A program made the position numbers and the translations under genes. Below the pieces are notes generated by a model. That model was given only the letters and a program-made list of their open reading frames with translations, had not been told where the DNA came from and did no database searches. DNA of 64,000 nucleotides from Vibrio diazotrophicus (GTDB lineage: Bacteria; Pseudomonadota; Gammaproteobacteria; Enterobacterales; Vibrionaceae): NCBI RefSeq assembly GCF_038452265.1, contig NZ_CP151842.1, positions 2,046,001 through 2,110,000 on the forward strand, given 5' to 3'. Shown in pieces: positions 6,541-15,869 of the stretch (position 1 is the stretch's first letter; the number at the start of each line of letters is the position of its first letter).

Positions 6541-8808
6541 TCAATGCAGCACTTCTTCTTTAGCACCTAAGTATTCAAAGACAAGATGATCATCTTTCAG
6601 AGCCACCTTCACAGTTCCGCCATCAACCAATGCGCCAAATAGCAACTCATTAGCCAGTGGTTTCTTCAACTGATCTTGAATGACACGTCCCATTGGGCGT
6701 GCACCCATTTCACGGTCATAACCTTTCACAGCTAACCAATGACGAGCATCTTCTGAAACTTCAAGAGATACACCACGAGCATCCAATTGTACTTGTAGCT
6801 CGACGATGAACTTATCAACCACTTGGTGAATTACACTTTCATCCAAACTGTTAAACCAAATAGTATGGTCTAAACGGTTACGGAATTCTGGTGTGAACAC
6901 TTTCTTGATTTCTGACATCGCATCATGGCTATGATCTTGCTGAATCAAACCAATGGATTTCTTCACTGTTTCAGCCACGCCAGCGTTGGTTGTCATCACT
7001 AAGATGATGTTACGGAAATCCGCTTTGCGACCGTTGTTGTCTGTTAGCGTGCCGTTATCCATCACTTGCAATAGCAAGTTAAAGATATCAGGGTGCGCTT
7101 TTTCAATTTCGTCTAGAAGCACAACCGCATGTGGATTCTTAATCACGGCATCCGTTAACAAGCCACCTTGGTCATAACCAACATAACCTGGAGGAGCACC
7201 GATCAAACGGCTCACAGAATGGCGCTCACCGTATTCAGACATGTCGAATCGGAGTAGTTCAATACCCAACAGTTTAGACAATTGAACGGTGACTTCTGTT
7301 TTACCTACGCCCGTTGGACCAGCAAACAAGAATGAACCGACAGGACGATTATCCGCACCTAAACCAGCACGAGTCAGCTTGATGGATTCGGTTAACACAT
7401 CAATCGCGTTATCTTGACCGAACACAAGCATCTTCATTTTCTTATCCAGATTTTTCAGGATATCTTTGTCCGACGAAGAGACGGATTTCTCTGGGATACG
7501 AGCCATTTTTGCAACCATGGACTCAATCTCAGCCACACCGACTGTTTTCTTACGGCGACTCGCTGGCATTAGGCGAACACGCGCACCAGCTTCATCTATA
7601 ACATCGATAGCTTTGTCCGGTAAGTGACGCTCATTGATGTACTTCGCAGACAATTCAACCGCAGCACGAAGTGCTTTGTTTGTGTAACGCACATCGTGGT
7701 GAGCTTCGTATTTTGGTTTCAAACCCATCAAAATTTTGGTGGTGTCATCCAACGAAGGTTCTACAACGTCAATTTTTTGGAATCGGCGTGAAAGCGCGCG
7801 CTCTTTCTCAAAAATGTTGCTGTACTCTTGATAGGTGGTTGAACCAATACAACGCAACTTACCGCTACTTAGTAGAGGTTTAATTAAGTTCGCTGCATCA
7901 ACCTGACCACCAGACGCAGCACCGGCACCGATGATGGTATGAATTTCATCGATGAAAAGAATCGCGTCTTTCTCTTTCTCAAGTTGTTTAAGAATGGTTT
8001 TAAAACGTTTCTCAAAGTCACCACGGTATTTTGTACCCGCAAGTAGTGAACCGATATCCAGAGAGTAAATAACGCTGTCTTGGATCACTTCCGGTACTTG
8101 TCCTTCAACGATTCTCCAAGCCAAACCTTCCGCTATAGCGGTTTTACCTACGCCTGCTTCACCCACCAATAATGGGTTGTTTTTACGTCGACGACATAGC
8201 ACTTGAATCGTACGTTCAAGTTCTTTATCACGACCAATCAGAGGATCTATCTGACCTTGGCCAGCTAACTGGTTTAAGTTCGTTGCAAAGCTTTCTAGTC
8301 TTTCATCGGCTGAAGAATCGTCTGAACTCTCTGTACCAAACGAATCGGAAGATGGATCTTCACTTGAACTCGATGCTTTAGTAATTCCGTGGGAAATATA
8401 GTTAACGATATCCAAACGACTAATATCGTTCTTCTTCAATAGATAGGCTGCGTGAGATTCCTGCTCACTAAAAATAGCAACCAGCACATTTGCACCCGTG
8501 ACTTCACTGCGACCAGATGATTGAACATGGAACACAGCACGCTGTAGAACACGTTGAAAGCTGAGCGTTGGCTGAGTTTCACGTGTTTCGTCGTTATCTG
8601 GGATGAGAGGGGTTGTCTGGTCAATAAATACGTCAAGCTCTCGACGTAAAACGTCAACATCTGCCTGACAGGCCAATAATGCTTCCTTCGCTGCATCGTT
8701 TTCTAACAATGCAAGTAGGAGGTGCTCGACGGTCATGAATTCATGTCTTTTGTCTCGCGCTCGAGCGAACGCGCCGTTTAGACTAGACTCTAGTTCTTTG
8801 TTAAGCAT
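6541..8808 (-). CDS. clpA: ATP-dependent Clp protease ATP-binding subunit ClpA
   Basis: The 755-residue length matches E. coli ClpA (758). In order there is the double Clp_N repeat (about 1-150), an acidic Ser-rich linker (about 140-170), AAA+ domain 1 with Walker A GEAGVGKT, and AAA+ domain 2 with Walker A GPTGVGKT. The IGL tripeptide that docks on ClpP is present in KKSIGLIQQ. ClpA unfolds substrates, including N-degron proteins delivered by ClpS, and feeds them to ClpP in the cytoplasm. A strong ribosome site (TAAGGAGG) precedes the ATG, and clpS lies 35 nt upstream on the same strand. Confidence 0.98.
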   Translation of the reverse strand: MLNKELESSLNGAFARARDKRHEFMTVEHLLLALLENDAAKEALLACQADVDVLRRELDVFIDQTTPLIPDNDETRETQPTLSFQRVLQRAVFHVQSSGRSEVTGANVLVAIFSEQESHAAYLLKKNDISRLDIVNYISHGITKASSSSEDPSSDSFGTESSDDSSADERLESFATNLNQLAGQGQIDPLIGRDKELERTIQVLCRRRKNNPLLVGEAGVGKTAIAEGLAWRIVEGQVPEVIQDSVIYSLDIGSLLAGTKYRGDFEKRFKTILKQLEKEKDAILFIDEIHTIIGAGAASGGQVDAANLIKPLLSSGKLRCIGSTTYQEYSNIFEKERALSRRFQKIDVVEPSLDDTTKILMGLKPKYEAHHDVRYTNKALRAAVELSAKYINERHLPDKAIDVIDEAGARVRLMPASRRKKTVGVAEIESMVAKMARIPEKSVSSSDKDILKNLDKKMKMLVFGQDNAIDVLTESIKLTRAGLGADNRPVGSFLFAGPTGVGKTEVTVQLSKLLGIELLRFDMSEYGERHSVSRLIGAPPGYVGYDQGGLLTDAVIKNPHAVVLLDEIEKAHPDIFNLLLQVMDNGTLTDNNGRKADFRNIILVMTTNAGVAETVKKSIGLIQQDHSHDAMSEIKKVFTPEFRNRLDHTIWFNSLDESVIHQVVDKFIVELQVQLDARGVSLEVSEDARHWLAVKGYDREMGARPMGRVIQDQLKKPLANELLFGALVDGGTVKVALKDDHLVFEYLGAKEEVLH

Positions 8809-8843
8809 AAGGCCTCCTTAAAGAACAACCACATCTGCAAATG

Positions 8844-9164
8844 TTACGCTTTTTCCATCGTACAAAGCAGTGGATGCTCGTTTTCCCGTGCGTACATTGT
8901 CACCTGAGCGACTTTCGTTTCTGCAACTTCAGCAGTAAACGTGCCACAAATTGCTTTCCCTTCATAATGAACTCTGAGCATCACTTGTGTCGCTTTTTCT
9001 ATGTCCATAGAGAAGAAGCGTTCAAGGATTTCTATTACAAAATCCATCGGTGTGTAGTCGTCATTGTTCAGTATAACGTTATACATCGATGGCGGTTTTG
9101 TTGCTGTTTTTTCTCGCTCCAGTAGATCTGAGTCTGGAGTAACCCATTCGAAGTTTTTACTCAT
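8844..9164 (-). CDS. clpS: ATP-dependent Clp protease adaptor ClpS
   Basis: Starting at the ATG at 9164 gives the standard 106-residue protein; a longer frame to 9263 adds residues not found in the family. The N-degron pocket motif NDDYTPMDFV is present near residues 35-44, followed by the conserved helix and MRVHYEGKAICG. The flexible N-terminus (about 25 residues) is the part that engages ClpA. It binds proteins with bulky N-terminal residues and hands them to ClpA. It is the first gene of the clpS-clpA unit. Confidence 0.97.
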   Translation of the reverse strand: MSKNFEWVTPDSDLLEREKTATKPPSMYNVILNNDDYTPMDFVIEILERFFSMDIEKATQVMLRVHYEGKAICGTFTAEVAETKVAQVTMYARENEHPLLCTMEKA

Positions 9165-9693
9165 GATGGCCGTATTTAGGAGTGTTTCTCTTAAAAATGT
9201 CTCTTCTCTTACTATGTCATCACTTTTGATAACTAAGGCGCTGTCAGTGAAGGTGAAAAACAATCCTTACTTAGAGACTAATGCAGCAATTGTATCGCTG
9301 CAAATAAAACATTGCTATTAACAAACGAGTTTATTCTAAACGTTCAAAAACTCGTCACCTTTATGTAACACTATTTGGTTTAAAGTCCCAAGCTGAGTCA
9401 GTCATAACCAGCATGAATGCTTGTTTCACGATTGACATCAAATGAATTGGGGATATCTCAAAAGTGATTTGCTTATAAAAGTATGCATTTTTATACCATT
9501 CTCCTATTGACTGTGCTCAATCATTGACTACATTGGTCAAATAGTGACTAAAAATTTGGCAGCGGCTGAATCGATATTCACTAATTGGAGTAATCAACAT
9601 CAAGTCATTTGATCAAACTATCTACGTAGTAAATCAATAAGGGTAATTTCTCCGCAACAACATCAGTAACAAAATGCATGAGGGACGTATAGC
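9165..9693. other. Divergent intergenic region between clpS and cspD
   Basis: About 530 bases without a convincing gene, holding the clpS promoter (minus) and the cspD promoter and 5' leader (plus). The 9500-9560 part has several TTGACT/TTGGTC-like hexamers, but no single promoter can be chosen by eye. No repeats or stable hairpins were noticed. Confidence 0.5.
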
Positions 9694-9915
9694 ATGGCTA
9701 CAGGTACAGTAAAATGGTTCAATAACGCCAAAGGATTTGGTTTTATCTGTCCAGAAGGCGAAGATGGAGACATTTTTGCTCATTATTCTACTATCCAAAT
9801 GGATGGCTACCGCACACTGAAAGCGGGACAGCAAGTAGCATATGAAGTTGAACAGGGACCTAAAGGCTACCACGCTAGTAGTGTCGTACCTATTGAAGGG
9901 CAACAATCTAAATAG
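9694..9915 (+). CDS. cspD: Cold-shock-domain protein CspD
   Basis: This 73-residue protein consists of one cold-shock domain with the RNP1 motif KGFGFI (residues 13-18) and the RNP2-like motif DIFAHYS (27-33), where CspD has HYS in place of the VHFS of CspA. CspD binds single-stranded DNA and RNA and in E. coli inhibits replication in stationary phase. It sits divergent to clpS-clpA, the conserved arrangement in gammaproteobacteria. A purine-rich AGGGA precedes the ATG. Confidence 0.95.
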   Translation: MATGTVKWFNNAKGFGFICPEGEDGDIFAHYSTIQMDGYRTLKAGQQVAYEVEQGPKGYHASSVVPIEGQQSK

Positions 9916-9995
9916 TTCGCTGCCGAGTAAATCCTTACCATTTACTGACCCATTGGTTATTTAAATGCTAACGATTTATAAATTGATAGATATGA

Positions 9996-10019
9996 AAAAC
10001 CCGCCTCTTGGCGGGTTTT
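9996..10019. terminator. Bidirectional terminator between cspD and icd
   Basis: A perfect 10-bp stem (AAAACCCGCC with GGCGGGTTTT) closes a TCTT loop. A/T runs on both sides let it serve the convergent cspD (plus) and icd (minus). Confidence 0.9.
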
Positions 10020-10047
10020 GTATTTTATCGTCAAGCGTCGTTTGAGC

Positions 10048-12276
10048 TTATGCGCGATCTACGATGCTGTTCAGTGTTGAACTTGGACGCATTAGATTAG
10101 AAACCATCGCATCGTTTAATGCATAGTAACCACCTAAATCACCCGCAACGCCTTGAGCACCATTTAGCTCAGCAACAATTTTCTCTTCGCTAGCCAATAG
10201 CTGCTCAGCCACTGGTGCAAACTCAGCCGCAAGGTCGGCATCTTGAGTCTGTGCTGCCAACGCTTCTGCCCAATATGTCGCTAAGTAGTAATGACTACCA
10301 CGGTTATCTAGCTCACCTACTTTACGTGATGGCGACTTGTTAAGGTCTAGGAATTTACCTGTCGCTTTATCTAACGCGTCAGCCAATACTTGCGCTTTCG
10401 CATTGCCAGTCACCACACTTAGATGCTCTAGAGAAGCAGCAAGAGCTAGGAATTCACCCAGAGAGTCCCAACGTAGGTGGTTCTCTTTTTGAACTTGCTG
10501 TACGTGCTTAGGAGCAGAACCACCAGCACCTGTTTCAAACAGGCCGCCACCGTTCATTAGTGGAACGATTGAAAGCATCTTCGCAGAAGTGCCTAGTTCT
10601 AGAATTGGGAACAAGTCAGTTAAGTAATCACGTAGTACGTTACCTGTTACTGAAATCGTATCTTTACCTTCTTTGATACGCGCTAGAGAGTATAGCGTTG
10701 CATCTACAGGTGAAAGGATCTTGATTTCTAGGCCAGAGGTATCGTGTTCAGGCAGATACTGATTCACTTTCTTAATCAGCTCAGCATCGTGAGCGCGTGC
10801 TTCGTCTAACCAGAATACTGCTGGTGTATTCGTTGCACGTGCACGGTTTACTGCAAGCTTAACCCAGTCTTGAATCGGTGCATCTTTAACTTGGCACATA
10901 CGGAAGATATCGCCAGCTTCAACTTCTTGTTCAAGCAATACATTACCCGCTGCATCAACAACACGCACTGCACCGTCAGCATCAAGAATGAAGGTTTTAT
11001 CGTGTGAACCGTATTCTTCCGCTTTTTGAGCCATCAGACCCACGTTTGGTACGCTACCCATAGTCGTTGGGTCAAATGCACCGTGCTCTTTACAGAATTC
11101 AATTACAGCTTGGTAAACGCCAGCGTAACAACGATCTGGGATCACTGCTTTAGTATCTTTCTGCTTACCGTCTGGACCCCACATTTGACCTGATGAGCGG
11201 ATCATCGCTGGCATAGACGCGTCAACGATAATGTCGCTAGGTACGTGTAGGTTGGTAATACCGCGGTCAGAGTCAACCATCGCCAGTGGCGGTTGAGTTG
11301 CATAAACCGCTTGAAGTGCAGCTTCAATCTCTTCACGTTGTGCCTGAGGTAATGCTTGGATTTTCGCATACACATCACCTAGACCGTTGTTTACATCAAC
11401 ACCAAGTTGCTCGAATACGTCACCGTACTTGTCGAACACTTCTTTGTAGTAAACCTTAACAGCATGACCAAAGATGACTGGGTCAGACACTTTCATCATG
11501 GTTGCTTTCATGTGTAGAGAAAGCAGAACATCTTGTTGTTTTGCGTCAGCAATCTCTTTTTCGAAGAACTCTACAAGCGCTTTCTTGTTCAAAACGCTTG
11601 CATCAATAATTTCTTTATCTTTCAGTGCAAAAGGCTTTTTCAGTTCTTTCGTTGAACCATCTTTGCCGACAAACTGAATAGAGACTTGTGTTGCACCGTC
11701 TACAGTGACCGATTTTTCAGTACCGAAGAAGTCCTTATCACTCATGCTAGAAACGTGAGATTTAGAATCCGCAGACCAAGCACCCATTGAGTGTGGGTTC
11801 TTCTTCGCATAGTTTTTCACTGATGCAGGAGCACGACGGTCAGAGTTACCTTCACGCAGTACAGGGTTTACCGCACTACCTTTGATTTTGTCGTACGTTG
11901 CTTTAATCGCTTCTTCTTCGTAAGTTGCAGGCTCTTCTGGGTAATTTGGAAGTGCAAAACCTTTGTCTTGAAGTTCTTTGATCGCCGCTTTTAACTGAGG
12001 AACCGATGCTGAGATGTTTGGCAATTTGATGATGTTCGCTTCGGGAGTTTGTGCAAGTTCACCGAGTTCCGTCAGAGCGTCACCAACGCGCTGGTCTTCT
12101 TTCAAATGCTCTGGGAAGTTAGCAAGAATACGTCCTGCTAAAGAAATATCACGAGTTTCAATTTCAATACCCGACGATGCCGTAAATGACTGGATAATAG
12201 GCAGCAATGAATAAGTAGCTAGAGCTGGGGCTTCGTCTGTAATTGTATAAATAATTGTAGGTTTATCTGTTGGCAT
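10048..12276 (-). CDS. icd: Monomeric NADP-dependent isocitrate dehydrogenase
   Basis: The 742-residue length and motifs (IIYTITDEAPALATYSLLP at the N-terminus, MSDKDFFGTEKS, GNVLRDYLTDLFPILE) identify the monomeric type II enzyme, not the 416-residue dimeric Icd of E. coli. It oxidises isocitrate to 2-oxoglutarate in the TCA cycle with NADP+. Vibrio species typically carry this form. It is monocistronic, converging on cspD with a shared terminator. Confidence 0.97.
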   Translation of the reverse strand: MPTDKPTIIYTITDEAPALATYSLLPIIQSFTASSGIEIETRDISLAGRILANFPEHLKEDQRVGDALTELGELAQTPEANIIKLPNISASVPQLKAAIKELQDKGFALPNYPEEPATYEEEAIKATYDKIKGSAVNPVLREGNSDRRAPASVKNYAKKNPHSMGAWSADSKSHVSSMSDKDFFGTEKSVTVDGATQVSIQFVGKDGSTKELKKPFALKDKEIIDASVLNKKALVEFFEKEIADAKQQDVLLSLHMKATMMKVSDPVIFGHAVKVYYKEVFDKYGDVFEQLGVDVNNGLGDVYAKIQALPQAQREEIEAALQAVYATQPPLAMVDSDRGITNLHVPSDIIVDASMPAMIRSSGQMWGPDGKQKDTKAVIPDRCYAGVYQAVIEFCKEHGAFDPTTMGSVPNVGLMAQKAEEYGSHDKTFILDADGAVRVVDAAGNVLLEQEVEAGDIFRMCQVKDAPIQDWVKLAVNRARATNTPAVFWLDEARAHDAELIKKVNQYLPEHDTSGLEIKILSPVDATLYSLARIKEGKDTISVTGNVLRDYLTDLFPILELGTSAKMLSIVPLMNGGGLFETGAGGSAPKHVQQVQKENHLRWDSLGEFLALAASLEHLSVVTGNAKAQVLADALDKATGKFLDLNKSPSRKVGELDNRGSHYYLATYWAEALAAQTQDADLAAEFAPVAEQLLASEEKIVAELNGAQGVAGDLGGYYALNDAMVSNLMRPSSTLNSIVDRA

Positions 12277-12591
12277 GAACTTTCCCTATTTGTTCTAACA
12301 ACACACGGGCATGTGTTGTGTGAATGTACGGCTCAAGCGGGAAACATCCCAAACTTGTGCACGATAGTCTCACTCTTTCTTTTTTGTATTCGAATAACGT
12401 CTATGTGTTTTAGACCACAACGAGTCTTAAATACAGTCCTTGAGTGAAGATAGTTATAATTAAACAAAATTAGGATAATAGTCTATCATCTTGTCGTTTA
12501 TCCTATTTCTGGGCGCGAAAATTGTAGCGCAAAAGCGAGTTTCAGAAAACTTTCAAACACACTTCATTTACATTTTTGCAAGGTAGTTAAC
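12277..12591. other. Divergent intergenic region icd/rluE
   Basis: About 315 bases that must contain the promoters of icd (minus) and rluE (plus). There is a short inverted pair around 12300-12315 (ACACACGGGCATGTGTTG) of unknown meaning. No gene is seen. Confidence 0.45.
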
Positions 12592-13290
12592 ATGTCATCC
12601 AGCTCGCGTAGAAGCACTGCTAAGGCTCCTCACTCGACTCATAAACCGCGTTTCAAACAAGGAAATCGTTCTTCTGGGCGCACTTCAACGAGCCAAAGAG
12701 CACGTAAACCTGCGGTTCAGAAACCAAAAGTGAACATTGAAGATCGTAAAGTCATTGTTTTTAATAAACCTTATGACACGTTAAGCCAGTTTACTGATGG
12801 TGAAGGCAGAAAAACGCTCGCCGATTTCATAACAGTAAAAGATGTATATGCAGCAGGCCGCCTCGATCGCGATAGCGAAGGTCTAATGGTGTTAACCAAC
12901 GATGGTATTTTGCAAGCCAAACTGACTCAGCCAGAATCAAAATCGCCTAAAACTTACTGGGTTCAGGTTGAAGGTGCACCGACAGAGTCAGATTTAGAAC
13001 CACTTAGAAACGGAGTGACATTAAAAGACGGGCCAACGCTTCCAGCGCAAGTCATGGTGATTGACGAGCCCCAGTTGTGGCCTCGAAATCCACCAGTGCG
13101 CTTTCGCGCAGCCATTCCAACCACTTGGCTCGCCGTTACCATCATTGAAGGTCGTAACCGTCAAGTAAGGCGCATGACAGCGCACATCGGCTTCCCTACT
13201 CTGCGTCTGATTCGCTACTCAATGGGGAATATTGAGTTGGGCGACCTTCAGCCTGGAGAGTGGAAAGAAATTTCTATTGATGCAGCATAA
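12592..13290 (+). CDS. rluE: 23S rRNA pseudouridine(2457) synthase RluE
   Basis: The 232-residue protein belongs to the RsuA/RluB/E/F group. The catalytic Asp lies in GRLDRDSEGLM, and VIVFNKPYDTLSQFTDGEGR is characteristic of RluE. It lacks an S4 domain, having instead a basic Ser/Arg-rich N-terminal tail of about 45 residues. It isomerises U2457 of 23S rRNA. Its 3' end overlaps the convergent thiD gene by 17 nt. Confidence 0.93.
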   Translation: MSSSSRRSTAKAPHSTHKPRFKQGNRSSGRTSTSQRARKPAVQKPKVNIEDRKVIVFNKPYDTLSQFTDGEGRKTLADFITVKDVYAAGRLDRDSEGLMVLTNDGILQAKLTQPESKSPKTYWVQVEGAPTESDLEPLRNGVTLKDGPTLPAQVMVIDEPQLWPRNPPVRFRAAIPTTWLAVTIIEGRNRQVRRMTAHIGFPTLRLIRYSMGNIELGDLQPGEWKEISIDAA

Positions 13291-14092
13291 AGAAATGATC
13301 GACGGGGCCTCTGCCCTGTCCAACATCAAGTAAATCAGCATGTCCTATCGCTTGGGTAATGTATTCCTTCGCATGAATGACCGCTGAAAGCATATCTTCT
13401 CCCTGAGCCAAAAACGAAGCAATGGCCGAAGACAAGGTACAACCCGTCCCATGAGTATTGGGAGTGTGAATTCTCTCAGCACTTAATCTGTGAGTTTCAT
13501 TTTGGGTAATCAACAGGTCATCACTCTCATCAGACGCCTCTAAATGCCCGCCTTTGAGCAATACAGCAGAAGTACTTAACTGACGCATTGCAGTAACCAT
13601 CTGCTCAATTTGCTCAGCGTCTCTTGGCATATCGAGTCCTGTCAGTGCTGCGGCTTCTGGTAGATTTGGCGTAATAATGCTTGCGAGAGGCAACAAGCGT
13701 TCTTTCAAGCTGTCTATCGCGGTTTCTTTTAGCAGTAAATCGCCACTGGTTGCCACCATCACTGTATCCAAAACAATGTGTTCTGGTCGATATTGTTCCA
13801 GCTTATCAGCTACCAAATTGATGATATCGGTATCCGCCAGCATGCCAATTTTTACCGCGACAATATTGAGATCTTGGAATACTGCGTCTAACTGACTTTC
13901 AATATGAGCTAAAGGAATGGGCAAGATATCAAACACACCCAATGTATTTTGAGAAGTAATCGCGGTGATAACAGAAGCGGCGTAACTGCCAGTCGCGGAT
14001 ATCGCTTTGATATCGGCTTGAATACCCGCACCACCACCACTGTCCGATCCGGCAATAGTCAGTACAACAGGAATTGTTTTAGATTTAGGCAT
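13274..14092 (-). CDS. thiD: Hydroxymethylpyrimidine/phosphomethylpyrimidine kinase ThiD
   Basis: The ATG at 14092, with AAAGGA 7-9 nt upstream, gives a 272-residue protein starting with the family's V-L-T-I-A-G-S-D-S-G-G-G-A-G-I-Q-A-D signature. The C-terminal ribokinase-type motif NTHGTGCTLSSAIAS holds the catalytic Asp/Cys-region anion hole. ThiD phosphorylates hydroxymethylpyrimidine (phosphate) for thiamine synthesis and salvage. It is a single-gene unit behind a TPP riboswitch, and its 3' end overlaps rluE tail to tail. Confidence 0.96.
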   Translation of the reverse strand: MPKSKTIPVVLTIAGSDSGGGAGIQADIKAISATGSYAASVITAITSQNTLGVFDILPIPLAHIESQLDAVFQDLNIVAVKIGMLADTDIINLVADKLEQYRPEHIVLDTVMVATSGDLLLKETAIDSLKERLLPLASIITPNLPEAAALTGLDMPRDAEQIEQMVTAMRQLSTSAVLLKGGHLEASDESDDLLITQNETHRLSAERIHTPNTHGTGCTLSSAIASFLAQGEDMLSAVIHAKEYITQAIGHADLLDVGQGRGPVDHFFMLHQ

Positions 14093-14093
14093 A

Positions 14094-14127
14094 ACTGTTC
14101 CTTTGGGGTAGGACGTACAGGAACAGT
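14094..14127 (-). promoter_or_regulatory. Hairpin masking the thiD ribosome-binding site
   Basis: On the transcript, ACTGTTCC pairs perfectly with GGAACAGT, the latter including half of the AAAGGA ribosome site and lying directly against the ATG. The 8-bp stem is a plausible translational expression platform for the upstream TPP riboswitch. No T-run follows it, so it does not look like a terminator. Confidence 0.65.
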
Positions 14128-14187
14128 CTCTCGAAAACACATCAGAGATAGACGGCAAAACGAGATATACAATCGCAAAGATTGGAT

Positions 14188-14267
14188 TAGTTCCCTACGT
14201 CAGTATTAACTGAATCAGGTTCAACGGGTCTCGCAATACGATCTCAGCCCAAAGGCTCCCCGACTAA
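14188..14267 (-). ncRNA. TPP riboswitch (THI element) upstream of thiD
   Basis: Read on the minus strand the segment has the THI-box landmarks in order: GGGGAGCC, GGCTGAGAT, ACCCGTTGAACCTGA and the closing GTAGGGAA. These are the conserved pyrimidine- and pyrophosphate-sensor helices. It lies about 95 nt before the thiD start codon. TPP binding would lower thiD expression, probably by freeing the sequestering hairpin next to the start codon to form. Confidence 0.95.
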
Positions 14268-14380
14268 TGGCGGACAGAATAACAATTAAATTGTCCGTTT
14301 TGCAATTTATAACTTTCACAACGATAAGTGGCCGAATCGAGACTATAATTCGTTGTATCAAAGTGTATTTTTCAATATGT

Positions 14381-14456
14381 AGGCCGTTAACTCAGTTGGT
14401 AGAGTAGTTGACTCTTAATCAATCGGTCGCGGGTTCGAGCCCCGCACGGCCTACCA
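14381..14456 (+). tRNA. tRNA-Lys(CTT)
   Basis: A 76-nt cloverleaf can be drawn: acceptor AGGCCGT/ACGGCCT, D arm ACTC..GAGT, anticodon loop CTCTTAA with anticodon CTT at 14414-14416 (reads AAG), T arm GCGGG-TTCGAGC-CCCGC, and encoded CCA. The first pair is A1-T72, unlike the usual G1-C72. It stands alone between thiD (minus) and the convergent hisI. Confidence 0.93.
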
Positions 14457-14487
14457 ATATGTTCTCTTCAACTTATTGAAGCTATGG

Positions 14488-15099
14488 CTACTTATGACGC
14501 TCTTTGAGTTTATTAATCACATCACTCATCGACAGACCTTGGTCTTGAAGCAAGACAAGCAAGTGATAAATCAAGTCCGCAGACTCACACACTAACTCCG
14601 CCTTATCGCCCGACGTCGCCGCAAGCGCGACTTCAACACCTTCTTCGCCCACTTTCTGCGAAATGCGTTTGGTGCCACGTGCATAAAGACTAGCTGTGTA
14701 AGATGAGTCTGGGTCGGCACTCTTGCGGGCAGCCAATAGCTGCTCAAGTTGATGAAGCCACACCATTTGTGACTCCTCTTGCGCATCACCATCCCAACAA
14801 GTTGTTGTGCCAGTGTGACACGTTGGGCCAATCGGATTCACTTTTACCAACAAGGTATCTTGGTCACAATCCAAAGCTATATTTTTCAACTGCAACACAT
14901 TGCCTGAGGTTTCACCTTTGGTCCACAGGCGCTGCTTGGTGCGCGAATAGAAAGTGACTTGTTCTGTTTCTAATGTTTTAGCTAACGCTTCTTGGTTCAT
15001 GTAGCCCATCATAAGCACTTGGCTTGAACCGAAATCCTGCACTATTGCAGGAACAAGACCATCAACCTTTTCCCAATTAATACGTTCCGCTAGGCTCAT
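14488..15099 (-). CDS. hisI: Bifunctional phosphoribosyl-AMP cyclohydrolase/phosphoribosyl-ATP pyrophosphatase HisIE
   Basis: The 203-residue protein is a fusion. The N-terminal half has the HisI motifs (MMGYMNQEAL, SRTKQRLWTKGETSG, CDQDTLLVKV) with zinc-binding Cys residues (CDQD and CHTG). The C-terminal half (about 115-203) is the HisE helical domain (KRISQKVGEEGVEVALAA). It performs steps 2 and 3 of histidine synthesis. It is the last gene of the operon; its ATG overlaps the hisF stop by 4 nt (ATGA). Confidence 0.98.
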   Translation of the reverse strand: MSLAERINWEKVDGLVPAIVQDFGSSQVLMMGYMNQEALAKTLETEQVTFYSRTKQRLWTKGETSGNVLQLKNIALDCDQDTLLVKVNPIGPTCHTGTTTCWDGDAQEESQMVWLHQLEQLLAARKSADPDSSYTASLYARGTKRISQKVGEEGVEVALAATSGDKAELVCESADLIYHLLVLLQDQGLSMSDVINKLKERHK

Positions 15100-15869
15100 A
15101 GTCTCACCTCAACCGCTTGTTGTTTTAAATATTGCTTGAGTTCACCAATATTGATGATTTGTTTGTGGAATACAGACGCTGCTAACGCACCATCCACATT
15201 CGCCAACTTGAATGCATCGGCGAAATGCTCCATTGCGCCGGCACCGCCAGAAGCAATTAATGGAACATGGCACACCGAGCGAACCATGTTCAGTTGCTCA
15301 AGGTCGTAACCGTTACGCACGCCGTCTTGATTCATCATATTCAATACGATTTCGCCCGCGCCACGTTTTTGTACTTCCTGAACCCAATCTTTGGTTTCCC
15401 ACTTGGTCGCTTTAGTGCGCGCTTCATCACCTGTGAACTGGTAAACCTGATATTTACCAGTTTCTTTGTCGAAGTATGAATCGATACCGACAACGATACA
15501 TTGCACACCAAACTTATCTGCAAGGTCAGTGATTAGCTGAGGATTGGCTAATGCTGGTGAGTTAATCGAAACTTTATCTGCTCCAAACTCCAGAATACGC
15601 GCAGCATCTTCGGCTGATTTAATACCACCAGCCACACAGAAAGGAATATCAATGACTTCTGCAACGCGAGCTACCCAACTTTTATCAACCACACGGCCAT
15701 CGCTTGAGGCGGTGATATCGTAAAACACTAACTCATCTGCGCCCTCTTCCGCATAACGTTTGGCTAGCGGAACAATGTCACCAATGATTTCGTGATTACG
15801 GAACTGAACACCTTTCACAACCTGACCGTCACGAACATCCAAACAAGGGATTATACGTTTTGCCAACAT
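15096..15869 (-). CDS. hisF: Imidazole glycerol phosphate synthase subunit HisF
   Basis: The 257-residue TIM-barrel cyclase starts MLAKRIIPCLDVRDG. The first catalytic Asp is in CLDVRDG and the second in VVGIDSYF, and the phosphate loops (CVAGGIKS, IASGGAG) are in place. With HisH it converts PRFAR and glutamine-derived ammonia to IGP and AICAR. It overlaps hisA by 19 nt. Confidence 0.98.
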   Translation of the reverse strand: MLAKRIIPCLDVRDGQVVKGVQFRNHEIIGDIVPLAKRYAEEGADELVFYDITASSDGRVVDKSWVARVAEVIDIPFCVAGGIKSAEDAARILEFGADKVSINSPALANPQLITDLADKFGVQCIVVGIDSYFDKETGKYQVYQFTGDEARTKATKWETKDWVQEVQKRGAGEIVLNMMNQDGVRNGYDLEQLNMVRSVCHVPLIASGGAGAMEHFADAFKLANVDGALAASVFHKQIINIGELKQYLKQQAVEVRL

